A DNA stretch of 64,000 bases, taken from positions 124,001 through 188,000 of the forward strand of contig CBFFRP010000263.1 in NCBI GenBank assembly GCA_965644295.1. Direction: 5' to 3'. The position numbers were made by a program, and so were the translations under genes. Shown piece by piece: positions 13,033 to 23,036 of this stretch (its first letter is position 1; each line of letters opens with the position of its first letter). The stretch is from Paraphysomonas bandaiensis. Its lineage: Eukaryota; Chrysophyceae. The notes under the pieces are model-generated. The model saw nothing but the letters and a program-made list of their open reading frames with translations. It did not search any database and had not been told where the DNA came from.

Positions 13033-14301
13033 CGTGTTTGTCAATCTATGGAAAAACTGCCGTCACATTGTATCTTTTAATAATACGTTGGCTATTGAGC
13101 GAAGGGCCTAGTATTAAGGCTATATCATGTGCGTAATATCGCCTAGATATTATTTATTACTACCGTATTTTCATATTTCTCTACTGAAATACAGACCCTT
13201 TGTTTCCCTTTCCCAGATCGAGATCCTAGTTTACATTGGTCAAAATTCATTATATAGTTTTCTAAACATCGTATTTAGTAAATGAAGCTTGAAAATTAAC
13301 CTTAAATTTGTCTTACTTCTTTTTAAGTACACTAAAATATAACTAAAATAATTCGTAAGAAATACATTTCTTCGTTTCCAGTGCTTGTTATTATTTAATC
13401 CATCATGTAGGAAGGTACTAGTTGGAACAGGTTTGAAGGTCTTGGAATATTTTTAATGGGATCTATTATTTAACCTAGTCAATTCGGTGTAATTTCATAG
13501 TCACACAAAAAGTTGGTGTAAAAACGTAAAAACCTAAGTAGTGAATGTCTTTATTATTATTATTATCGCATTTTCATTAACTAGTGCTTAACACTGATAT
13601 TCAACTGCTTAAAGCTGCGAGAGATGCTCGTGCGTCACCGCCGTACCAAGCTGCAACCTTGCAACATTTATCGCTCTTGAGTATGTGTGGGAGGCTGACC
13701 ACCAACGTATAGTCCTTCGGTGTCAAGGTGCGGTTAATCAGGGGTCGGCCTTTGAGGTAGGGATCAGCGAAGCTTGTGGGGTGGTCAAAATTATGTAAAT
13801 GGGAAAATAGTATTCCGAGAGTGAGTTGGAGGGTGTGATGCATGATGGAGACGCGTAGAATCTGTAGAGTCTCGGACCTCCGCTGGCTGCTGAATGCAGT
13901 GTATAAGATGGACTTAAATAGAGCTGGCGGAGTCACCTACATTGGGGTTCGTAAAAGTGTTAGAAGAGTAGGAGTTGTGTTTCTTCGCCCAGCTGTGTTT
14001 CTATCCTGAGGCACGGTCGGCGGGCCCGAGGTGGGGGGTCTGAAGAAACTAGTCATATTTTTAGTTTACAACAAAAATAGTATGACTAGATTATTCAACC
14101 AATTTGACTAGGTTGAAAATAATTTCTTTTTTAATCGCACGTAGAAGCAACGGTCGACGCTGATTTATTCGGATTTCATAGCCACAAATGTAGCTCAGTG
14201 GACAAAGAGAAAATTGTTTACTACATAACACTGATTGCGAGAAACATGATTTATTAATTACCCAACAGTGTCACTACATTTCGTCATCATTTGAAATGAC
14301 T
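13033..14301. other. Intergenic region with possible degraded TIR element
   Basis: AT-rich flanks enclose a GC-richer block at about 13600-14040. A 111-codon minus-strand frame (13601-13936) opens with GTG and has no family I recognise. The block is bracketed by inverted copies of AACCTAGTCAA (13472-13482, and 14101-14114 as its complement). A 41-nt imperfect palindrome sits at about 14047-14090. It may be an old insertion; I do not support a functional gene. Confidence 0.4.
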
Positions 14302-14907
14302 TTATAGAAGGACAAAATACGCAAAAATAGCCAATGGAATGGCAAACATCATTTGATACTCCGGGCGCGACTCTATTGTGTTAAAGCCGTACACACAACA
14401 TACCCAAGACAATCCAGTTAAAACTCTTCCGAACCATTTATGGAGAAAGCGTACTGTCTTGTTGGTCTTGAAAATTCCTCCATCCGGCCAGAGAGCAACT
14501 AGACCGAAGATAGTCATACCAATGTACCCCAACATTACGGCGACTCCAATCTGGGCATGCAGCGTCACAACATGGGGTTTTCCATAGATCTCTTTGTTCG
14601 AATATATGACATACCATCCAAACAAGGCCAAAAGAACAGCTGCCATCATAAAATATCCATGAAGCTTGGTGTTGACGTAACCTCCATCCTTCTTTGTCAG
14701 GATTGAATAACCAGCAATGAAAACAAAAGACATTATCATTGAAAGTGGATGCCATGAAAACCACACCCACTCGCCTTTACGCATTGTGGAATGCAAAGTC
14801 GCAGCAATGGAAAAGACCAGTAGGCCGACTTTAAGAAAGTTCCTCAGAGAATACGGATTACAGTCAGCATTACTCTGAGCACTGGTAGCAGCAGTTTTCT
14901 TATCCAT
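14302..14907 (-). CDS. Cytochrome b561-family transmembrane oxidoreductase
   Basis: A single exon encodes 201 residues. Five or six hydrophobic helices alternate with the family's histidines: H53 (FSWHPLSM), H83 (TKLHGYFM), H117 (TLHAQIG) and H156 (FLHKWFGR). These four pairwise-spaced histidines are what b561 proteins use to hold two haems and move electrons from ascorbate or another donor across an endomembrane or plasma membrane, for example to monodehydroascorbate or ferric iron. The ATG at 14907 is used because the frame upstream begins only with TTG. The C-terminus (IPLAIFAYFVLL) ends inside the last helix, so the protein has almost no cytosolic tail. Confidence 0.87.
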   Translation of the reverse strand: MDKKTAATSAQSNADCNPYSLRNFLKVGLLVFSIAATLHSTMRKGEWVWFSWHPLSMIMSFVFIAGYSILTKKDGGYVNTKLHGYFMMAAVLLALFGWYVIYSNKEIYGKPHVVTLHAQIGVAVMLGYIGMTIFGLVALWPDGGIFKTNKTVRFLHKWFGRVLTGLSWVCCVYGFNTIESRPEYQMMFAIPLAIFAYFVLL

Positions 14908-15428
14908 AACGAACAATGTTTCGAACTATATATATCTCCTTATGCAACCAAGACAAGCAAGTGAGAGCTGAGGTGTAGTTGATATGTGGGTGGTTATTAT
15001 ATGCATGCAATCAACACACCAAAAAAGAGGATTTTATGCACCATACCGCAGAGTGGAGTGGAGAAAAGAATAGAATATGCACACTATACGCGGTTTTCTA
15101 GTTTCTAGACTTTTCTTCTGAAAATACTACGATATATATGCCTAGATATCGGGAATTTGGACAATTAAAACACAATTCATATACTGTACAATACACGAGA
15201 ACACATATATATACACACACACATACATATACAGTCTATGCAGTATGCGGATTGGATTGTCCTTGTGGGTTTATATATACTAATCAGTCTCACACTATGC
15301 GGCTATGTGGTACGCCATCTTGCTACATGGTATTTCAAGTATGTCAATTATTGAGTGGTTTCGAATACACGTAAGGATGAGGATGCAAGATTATTTAGAG
15401 ATGTCACTTTTGAGCTCTCATTGCAACC
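14908..15428. promoter_or_regulatory. Divergent upstream region of cytochrome b561 and the PT-repeat gene
   Basis: About 520 bp between divergent ATGs. It includes a short alternating CA/TA purine-pyrimidine tract near 15200-15230. Two plus-strand frames of 63-78 codons (15138-15374 and 15305-15496) have no similarity I can name. No confident core element. Confidence 0.35.
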
Positions 15429-16520
15429 ATGCAAAGATTAGTAATAGTGCTTGCGGTAGCCCTGCATTTTGTCCAATATCCAGTGGGCGCAACTGACTCT
15501 GTTAGCAGTAACAGTTATGCTGATCAATCGAAGTTATCATCTGGAATAGAAAGCGAAATGGACTTCCTGGATGACGAGTTGATCTCTAGGAACTTGGGGA
15601 GAAAAAAGCAGAAACTTACTCCCAAACCGACGAAAAAGAGGAGGCGGAGGAGACCAACACCACGTCCAACTATACCGTTTCTCGAGGGACCCACTATGAA
15701 TCCGACTAATATTCCCACGGACGCACTGACTCCGAATCCAACTGCAAAGCCGACGAAGCGGAAGAGAACGAGGAGACCAAAAAAGAAAAGGCGCCCTACC
15801 CCGAATCCTACTCCAGATCCTACCCCTCGCCCAACGATACCATTCTTGGAGGGTCCCACAAGGGTGCCTACATCCGTGCCGTCATCTGTTCCTACTTCTA
15901 TCCCAACATCTGTTCCTACTTCTTTCCCTACTTCTATCCCAACATCTGTACCGAGTTCTATCCCTACAGTCGCACCAACCATTGAAACAGAGTCTCCATC
16001 ACCCCAACCAACCCCGATTCCAACTGCAAAGCCGACGAAGCGGAAGAGAACGAGGAGACCAAAAAAGAAAAGGCGCCCTACCCCGAATCCTACTCCAGAT
16101 CCTACCCCTCGCCCAACGATACCATTCTTGGAGGGTCCTACAAGGGTGCCTACATCGGTGCCGTCATCTGTTCCTACTTCTATCCCAACATCTGTCCCTA
16201 CTTTTGAGCCCTCTACCGACGATGTTGTGACTGAACAGCCCACAGTTGGTCCTCCTAACGGCAAAACTAAAACTTCTAAGAAGGATAAACCGTCCAATGG
16301 TAAGACCAAACCTGCTAAGAAGGATAAGCCGTCCAATGGCAAAACTAAAACATCTAAGAAGGATAAACCGTCCAATGGCAAGACCAAAACTGCTAAGAAG
16401 GATAAGCCGTCCAATGGCAAGACCAAAACTTCGAAGAACGATAAGCCTGCCGGCGGAAAACCTTCAAAGAAGAACAATAAACCTTCTAAGAAGAAGCCAT
16501 CGCCTTCGAAAAGCAAATAG
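15429..16520 (+). CDS. Secreted Pro-Thr repeat / Lys-rich protein
   Basis: A single exon encodes 363 residues. Residues 1-21 (MQRLVIVLAVALHFVQYPVG) form a classic signal peptide. The rest is low complexity: PTPRPTIPFLEGPT blocks, strongly basic linkers such as KRKRTRRPKKKRRPTP, runs of PTSVPTSIPT, and a C-terminal Lys-rich tract in which a KPSNGKTKTSKKD unit repeats about five times. PT-rich secreted proteins of this type are common in protist cell walls, extracellular matrices and mineralised scales, where Ser/Thr are glycosylated and Lys-rich tails can bind polyanions or silica. That role is an inference. A 282-bp-spaced duplication within the gene is nearly perfect. The minus-strand frame over the same interval is a shadow. 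Confidence 0.8.
   Translation: MQRLVIVLAVALHFVQYPVGATDSVSSNSYADQSKLSSGIESEMDFLDDELISRNLGRKKQKLTPKPTKKRRRRRPTPRPTIPFLEGPTMNPTNIPTDALTPNPTAKPTKRKRTRRPKKKRRPTPNPTPDPTPRPTIPFLEGPTRVPTSVPSSVPTSIPTSVPTSFPTSIPTSVPSSIPTVAPTIETESPSPQPTPIPTAKPTKRKRTRRPKKKRRPTPNPTPDPTPRPTIPFLEGPTRVPTSVPSSVPTSIPTSVPTFEPSTDDVVTEQPTVGPPNGKTKTSKKDKPSNGKTKPAKKDKPSNGKTKTSKKDKPSNGKTKTAKKDKPSNGKTKTSKNDKPAGGKPSKKNNKPSKKKPSPSKSK
15739..16202 (+). repeat. In-frame 282-bp-spaced duplication inside the PT-repeat gene
   Basis: A segment of about 180 bp starting at 15739 recurs at 16021, exactly 282 bp (94 codons) downstream, with only a few substitutions. It spans the KPTKRKRTRRPKKKRR linker and the PTIPFLEGPT block. Near identity at synonymous sites implies recent duplication or ongoing sequence conversion. 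The phase is preserved. Confidence 0.9.
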
Positions 16521-17416
16521 GAATACCGTACGTCGTTTAGATAATTTTCTTTGGTATGATATGGATGAACAATGAATACTGGATTTGGGTTATCATATCG
16601 TATTTGATGCGAGTGCTATTGCGTTATAGCATTTTTCGTTTCACATTTTTAGTCTTTGTTACTACGCCTTTATAAAATCAATTAGTTCCATTTTTTGTTA
16701 GCATGGTTGTGAACCTATTGTGACGTATAAGATCTCCCCAATTGTAAAAATATCGTAATTGAAGCAAATTCTTCTCCATTTAACACCCAATTGTCATCGT
16801 ACAATGAACAGTTTCTAGTTTCTAGCACAGAGTCGCAGGGATAATACAGTGTCCCACTACCAGATTGAAGAATATATTCACCACGTTACACCTGATTGAA
16901 CAGTAAATTGTGTCGCAGATCTTTCACACCAACAGAATATATAAGTAATTCGTTAAGCTGTTGTTTGTAGTATTGGAAATTCGGAGGAAGGCAATAATAC
17001 TATCTACTTTAACTAAATACTGCCAAGTACTATTTTATATATATAATATATATTATGTACATTTCTTTCGGAGAACTTTTAATAGAATTACATCAGAAGC
17101 TATTCAACATCACGTATATATTTCCATAATATACTACTTCCTCTCATCAACGTGACTGCACTAATAGGACGTAATGTACTACAGCACAATAGAGTTTCTT
17201 TATTCCTTAACTCACATTGAATGTAATGGTTATGAATTATAAAATGCACAGTAACGATGATTATCAAGATTCTGACCGCAATCTACTTACAACTCTGTAG
17301 TATCAAATAACCAGCGTTGTCATACAGAAGTATCATACACTACAGGCATACTGTAAAATACTTGGGTCTTATATACAGTATTCTAATAACAGTAGAGCGG
17401 TAATAAGCTCGTACAT
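16521..17416. other. AT-rich convergent intergenic region
   Basis: About 900 bp between convergent genes. The 64-codon frame at 16961 starts in AT-rich sequence and has no domain. An AT-rich palindromic stretch near 17035-17058 is the only structure seen. Confidence 0.45.
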
Positions 17417-17875
17417 CTACCTTCTACAATCTCTTAATGTAGATCGATTAAGCATTCTCTTTAGTACACGGTCACGCCCACTGCATGCAGTCAAGTGTGT
17501 ATTTTTAGTTGTTTCGTGGTAATCCTGAGGTGAATCGGCGGAAACTTTCCGTCGCCCAAACACTGTGGTTTCTGAAAATTCACTTTCTGCAGCAGATCCA
17601 CCAAATGAACTTGATGCTCGTGATATCATTCGGGAAAACACACGATCTCTCTGGCTTTTGTGTCCCGAGGGCATTCGCTTTACTGCAGATTCATCAGTGG
17701 CTACTGACTCATAACTCTGTGATTGTGATATATCCCACTTGTCGACACTAGAGGAGTCACTACGACCCTTTCCAACTCGAATAACTTTACTTCCGCTCTT
17801 CTTACTACAAACATGAGGTGCTGGGCGCCCTGGTTTCGTTTTCGTAAAGCGCCAACCAGATGTTATAACTGGCAT
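17417..17875 (-). CDS. Hypothetical basic protein
   Basis: A single-exon frame of 152 residues opens at the ATG at 17875 and ends at 17417. I do not recognise a family. It is rich in Ser, Arg and Lys (start MPVITSGWRFTKTKPGRP). A short motif occurs twice: RDRVFSRMISR in the middle and RDRVLKRMLNR near the end, both amphipathic basic helices. Such paired helices could bind a partner or a membrane, but nothing supports a specific role. Its composition is unlike random AT-rich intergenic translation, which favours a real gene. It is convergent with the PT-repeat gene. Confidence 0.5.
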   Translation of the reverse strand: MPVITSGWRFTKTKPGRPAPHVCSKKSGSKVIRVGKGRSDSSSVDKWDISQSQSYESVATDESAVKRMPSGHKSQRDRVFSRMISRASSSFGGSAAESEFSETTVFGRRKVSADSPQDYHETTKNTHLTACSGRDRVLKRMLNRSTLRDCRR

Positions 17876-18141
17876 GGTGACGAGTATTCCACTTACGGAA
17901 AATGTTAAATGCAATCACAGAAGTACAGCAGAGTCAACAATAATATTAAACTATTCCCTGCTGACAAACCGTTAAAACAGGCACTTACTAGTTCCCATTC
18001 GCCCGGTCTAAATTTTGGGAAGTTTTTTTTATGAGGAAAGCAGCGTTTTCATTGGAGCTGACCCATCGCCACTCTGTTGAACATGCGTACGCTGATCCCA
18101 CACAAGATACACAATTGGCAGTTATTGTCCATTTGGGTGAG

Positions 18142-18246
18142 GAGAATATAGACGGGTTACATGACACGGGGAGGAAAATCAGTTGGAATTCCTTGAATTA
18201 TTTTTGTAATACTCCTCCCCGTGTCACGTAGCCCGTATATATTCTC
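18142..18246. repeat. 33-bp inverted repeat (hairpin)
   Basis: Bases 18142-18174 and 18214-18246 are inverted copies matching at about 30 of 33 positions, separated by a 39-nt loop. The arm core is GACACGGGGAGG, GC-rich for this region. It lies just upstream of the glycosyltransferase gene, directly before an ATACAGCAGTATA motif. It could be a tiny MITE or a structured transcript. Confidence 0.75.
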
Positions 18247-18381
18247 ATACAGCAGTATATAGTATATAATACCGCCCCTACAAAGGCATGGCTGTATACA
18301 GAGCGTATTCATAATATACAGCAGCAGTGTGTGTATATTAATTGTGTGGATTTACTTTCTTGATACACAACTTAACTGCAG

Positions 18382-20570
18382 AGCACAGCGTTGGTACAAC
18401 TCCAGGAGCCCCTTCTTCCAAACAATCTTATGCTATTCAATCGATCTCCTGAAACTATTCTTCCAGGCAGTAACAGCACATAACTGTATATCAGAATGGG
18501 CTACTCGGGCTGGTATCATATGGTTAGTCACTGTGCCCTTATCAACTGTGATAACGATCCCATTACAGAGGCTTATATTTGCTGTCATTGTTATCTCAAT
18601 CCCGCTGATATTTCTTCGGTTGCGACCTCAACTCCCTAATGTACCAAAGCCTCCAGTGCATGAGGTCTCCACCAGAGAGCAGTGCTATTGTGACTCAGGA
18701 AGCACAGAAAATTATATAGTGAAACTACATCGCCCATGGCATCATTTTGATTCGAACCACTGGTTTCACAGTACGTATTCTGTTAATATTTTCATTGACC
18801 TCGTGATACAAGTGTGGCAGTATGCGAATATTACTTATCAAGACATCGTTTTGTGGATTCACATGTCCCAGATAATTCGACATTATTAATAGTAGCTGAT
18901 GATGTCGGTTTTACTGCTGGTATGACTGAGATGACTATGTTTTATATGATGCTGGCTTTTACACAAGGTATGAGCATCTAACGAAAAGTTGGCGAGCGTT
19001 TCATAAACCGTGCAGGCACCGCCAAAGAAGTCAAAGTGTATGATCCAGTATATATTTCGCAGGGAGTGAAAGGGCTTGGAAACTTTGGTTAGTATTTCGT
19101 AAGGATCATTAACACAGTGTTAATAATTGTTTTATAGTGTACGATGGCCCCATATACAGCTATACACGCGATGCTGACCTATCCAATCGCTATAGCCTAG
19201 TCGGTGCGAAACACGTACACAGACACTCGTCCGCAGGAAAGTGTATGTGTGGGTCATATGTTGGTGAGTTTGGTGCGGCTCCTATTGATAGAGGATACTG
19301 GTTTAGCGGGGCAAAGGATGTTAAAATAGTGCGGGAAAAGATATCGGCTTTATGTCCTGCCGCCGAGGCACCTCTCCTTCTTCGTACATACAGTCATGTT
19401 TTAGTACCTTACAGCCCAAACCCGGGTATGTCTCAATTTAGCGATAACAGCTCCTCACCGCAAAATCGATATACAAGTACTGCTAATTCCCTTCGGATGC
19501 GTAAAGATAACCACACTACCTCCGCTGTTGGTACACGGCCCGCTGCAGCTTTGAGGGGGAGGCTCCGTTCATCTCGTGGAGCACTGTCGCGCCGTCTTCC
19601 GGCGTCACCAACGGAACCATCGAAATCAAAGCCGATGTTCAAGATGGTGATATATCAGGTATTCAATTTTGCTCATCTCTTTGTATTCTGACTCTTTCCT
19701 GCTGTTCTGTGCTCAGAGAGACGCTGATAGAAAATTCTTGAAGCTGGATCATATCTTGTCACTGCTCCACCGCGCATTAGGCACAAGGTAGGACGGAAAG
19801 CGCTGCGTTTGATATCATATTCTTAATACCGTGAATACACAGCTGGAGTCTAGAGGTGCTAAACCACGAGGAAAAATTAGATCCTTGCCTCTTAAGTGCT
19901 GTACTGAAGGTACGATATTTGGTGCCCGTATCACTGGTCATTGCTCTGTTTATCTTCAGGACGCGGACATATACCTGACTACTCACGGGTTTCAGTCCAT
20001 GGGCATACTTTTCATGAAGAAAGGTTTTCTTTAGTGTGATATATTAATCATTGCTCACAGTTATGCAGGATCTGTAATTATGGAAGTATTTCCCTATAAG
20101 TACTGGAAGGTAAAGTTGCGTATTGAATAGATGTATTTATGACATGAGTGCAGGTCGGGTACAAACCTCTGGCCGACGAATTCGGTGTGCATCATAGATG
20201 GGTAGGTATATATGCACTAGAGGAACTAACACTTTATCTTTCTCGGTATGGCAGGTACAAAATAATGCTCCAGTTTCCTCTTCAAGGAATATACTCTTGG
20301 CTTTTCCCCAGGTGTGATATTCGTTTGTATATTCCACCACCCGGGTAAAATTGAATTCAGGAGTTCTGCATGTGGAGCCTCTGGTGCAGAGACTTCTCCA
20401 GAGGTGATGACGTTATTATGACACCAGATATGATGGATAGCTTACTCCATACTGGTGAGTTTATTATCGACTTACCGTGTGGAGTTTTGACTTTATTTCA
20501 TGCAGCACGGGATTTAGAAGCTGGAATAATCGGTGCGCATAATGCTCCGGCTGTATTTGGAGTGAAGTAG
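18382..20570 (+). CDS. GT61-like glycosyltransferase, type II membrane protein
   Basis: At least eleven exons join in frame, beginning after a likely acceptor (TTAACTGCAG) at 18381; the first exon with the ATG could not be placed. The N-terminus holds a long membrane anchor (IPLQRLIFAVIVISIPLIFL) and a Cys-containing luminal stem. The catalytic region shows the GT61 order: KMVIYQRDADRKFLKLDHIL, then WSLEVLNHEEK, then DADIYLTTHGFQSMGILFMK (the family's Dxxxx.HG segment), then GSVIMEVFPYKYWK and LADEFGVHHRW. GT61 enzymes transfer xylose or GlcNAc to glycans or glycoproteins in the ER or Golgi. The intron starting at 18968 has two possible in-frame acceptors (18988 or 19015). The stop is at 20568-20570. 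The family is well supported; donor and acceptor are unknown. Confidence 0.75.
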
Positions 20571-21748
20571 CACATAAAGTAGTATATATAGAAATAGGCC
20601 AGTGCATATATGTTATAGAATTTCAGCTTGTATTAGAAATGCAATGTATATTTTTATTTCTCGTCTACTTAAGTTAATTTGGTTCTTTGTGATAATAATA
20701 CATTTAAAGAACAAACTGTTTATTTTGAAACGAGTGGAAAATGTACTTATATATGCGTAGTTATTCTTTTCACATTGTAATATAATGTCATTATATTGTA
20801 ACCTAGATTCGGACAAGGCACGCAGTTTACACCGCAGCGCGCTTATTTTGAAAATATGTATTCTAGCTTACAAAACATATTATTTCTGAGCAGATCACAA
20901 GAACTTGCCATGTCTTCTTTTACTTATGATGTACGCCTTCACTCAAATTTTTAATTACAGCTGTCTCATTAGCCTTATTATATAGATAATAATATACATG
21001 GGGGTGCGAAAGGTTTATGCCTAGTACGTGTTTGACAGAATACACTTTATGATGAGCACTACAAGATAAGACTGTATGAATAGTGCGTCATATATATTTT
21101 AAGATGTGAATCCGTACTATTATATATTCAACCCCTCTTATACTGCTTCAATCGTTAGTCATGATATTATTCATCAACTTATAAAAGAACCACGTTAACG
21201 CTATAGGATATGGCCCACAAAAAAACGGAATTCTAGCTTTGTCAACAGCTGCTGAACGGTGCGTTGCGGTCACTTATATCACACTGTTCATTGCTATTTG
21301 TAGTTTTTGTGATTAACAATTGAATTTAGTAGTAGTTTGATCAAGTGGGTATATAACTACACTCTGTTGATAACATGCTGCAAGAAGCATATCTAGGTAT
21401 GCATGCTATGTATCACGTTTAATTTAAGATGATCTCTACTGGTAACGGTAGGAGCACACTCTATACAGCAGCAGGAGTGGGTCCAGTGGGGTCCAGTGTC
21501 GACTGTATGTATGTTAAGAGTGTCAGGAGATCAAGAATGCATGATAGATACGCACTGAGGGATATATACGATGGAGCAGTGTATACCGGCCGGTATACCA
21601 CTATACAGCAGTATACAGCAGTACAGCACAAGAAGCATACGATCACTGCCTTCGCAGCATATCTCAGAGCTGCTATACACTGCAGTGCAGCACATGTATG
21701 TATCTCCCCAAGAAACATAACGTATCCAGTACCCACCCCTCCCTGACA
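20571..21748. other. Intergenic region with promoter-type motifs
   Basis: About 1.2 kb, AT-rich in the first two-thirds. The last 300 bp is GC-richer and contains TATACAGCAGCAGG near 21462, a palindromic GTATACCGGCCGGTATAC at about 21582, and overlapping TACAGCAGTA copies at 21602-21628, 120-150 bp before the hydrolase ATG. Frames here (21429, 21461, 21531) are overlapping shadows of this repetitive stretch. Confidence 0.5.
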
Positions 21749-23036
21749 ATGGACATATCATCAAAGGTAGTGCGGAGCGCCAGCAGTCTTGAGTATGCCC
21801 CCATTGAACACGAGAACTGGTGGAGGGAAACAGTCCGTTACTCTAAGTTCAATAGACAGGGATTGGATATAGTCTGCGCATCATTCGAGCATAGAGAGCC
21901 GATTGGGTGCATTGTATTTGTGACAGGATGGAGTGAGTCCTTCCTTAAGTATGCGGATCTTATACGAACGCTGTATATGCATAACTATTCCGTGTATACG
22001 TATGACCATCAGTCACAAGGGCTCAGCGGCCGGTGGCTGCAGGAGACTCAGTATACGTGGATTCATACTTTCGATGACTATGTAGATGACTTTGTATTTT
22101 TCTTGACAACTGTTGCGCGGCAGAACACTTCTCGGCCTATATATGTGGTAGCACATTCAATGGGCTGCCTGATCTCTGCCATTGGTATGAGTCGTCATCC
22201 ATCTATTGTAAGCCGTGCCGTTTTTTCAGCCCCCTTGATTCGAAATAAATGTGGAATGAAGTATTTTGAGTACAAGAATCCTCTCCCACAGCCGCTAGTG
22301 TATTGGATAACTTATGTGGCGTGCTACTGTGGTCTCGGATCAATGCCAGCGATGGGGTTCTTCAAAGAACGGGCAGAGGATAAGATTAAGCTAAAGCTTA
22401 CGACTGACAAGTTGGTATTCATCTTTTACATCATTCATGTCTTAAAATGGTATACAGGAAAATGATGCAGAACTGGGAAGCGCTGCGAAAGCGCTACCCG
22501 TCCATTATGTCTACCTGTGTCACGAATGACTGGATCCTTCACTGCATACGAGCACAGAATAAATTTGCCCGAATATACGAACTGTTCAGAACGAATACAA
22601 TTATTCTTCAGGCGACGGACGATATTTTTGTCTATAATCGTGCTATGAGCGTGTTTTCTCAGACCGCACCGGCTACGAGGTAGGCCTACTCATGTCGTTA
22701 GAAGTGTGTATCTATTGTGTACTGTAAGTCTCGGTTTAATATATACATCAACGTCTCAGGATATTTACTGTGCCAAACTCCTACCATGAAGTCTTACTAG
22801 AAGCCCCAGAGAAACGCAATGCATGCGCACGAGTTATTCTGAACTTCTTTGAACAAGAGAGTGACGATGTACATCGCATTAGTCCAATCCCTCCTCTGGT
22901 TACCTGTGACCCGTCGAAACACATATTTTCATACGCGGAAATTGTGCTCCGTGCCACAGGAGTAACTGTTGCCGCCGTGGGTTTTGTGCTGGGCGTAACA
23001 CTTATGGTGGGAGGGGGAAGAGGAGCAAGGAGGTAG
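21749..23036 (+). CDS. Serine alpha/beta hydrolase (monoacylglycerol lipase-like)
   Basis: Three exons, 21749-22410, 22458-22679 and 22760-23036, give 386 residues. The fold's landmarks are present: IGCIVFVTGWSES (oxyanion strand), VYTYDHQSQGLSGR (the DhrGhG-type loop of the S33 lysophospholipase/monoglyceride lipase group), the nucleophile elbow VVAHSMGC with Ser137, an acidic residue in ILQATDDIFV (Asp275 or Asp276) and His304 in VPNSYHEVLLE. The catalytic triad therefore looks complete. A C-terminal hydrophobic stretch (TVAAVGFVLGVTLMVGGG) followed by Arg-rich residues looks like a tail anchor, placing the active site on the cytosolic face of a membrane. A lipid ester substrate is likely but not proven. 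An in-frame ATG at 21698 is possible, but the extra residues look non-conserved. Confidence 0.85.

Noticed and set aside
13601-13936. 111-codon minus-strand frame in a GC-richer block
   Set aside because: No ATG, no recognised family, and bracketed by inverted words suggesting an old insertion.
15524-16516. 330-codon minus-strand frame of Gly-Val-Asp repeats
   Set aside because: It is the antisense shadow of the PT-repeat gene, produced by its regular codon pattern; no ATG context or domain.
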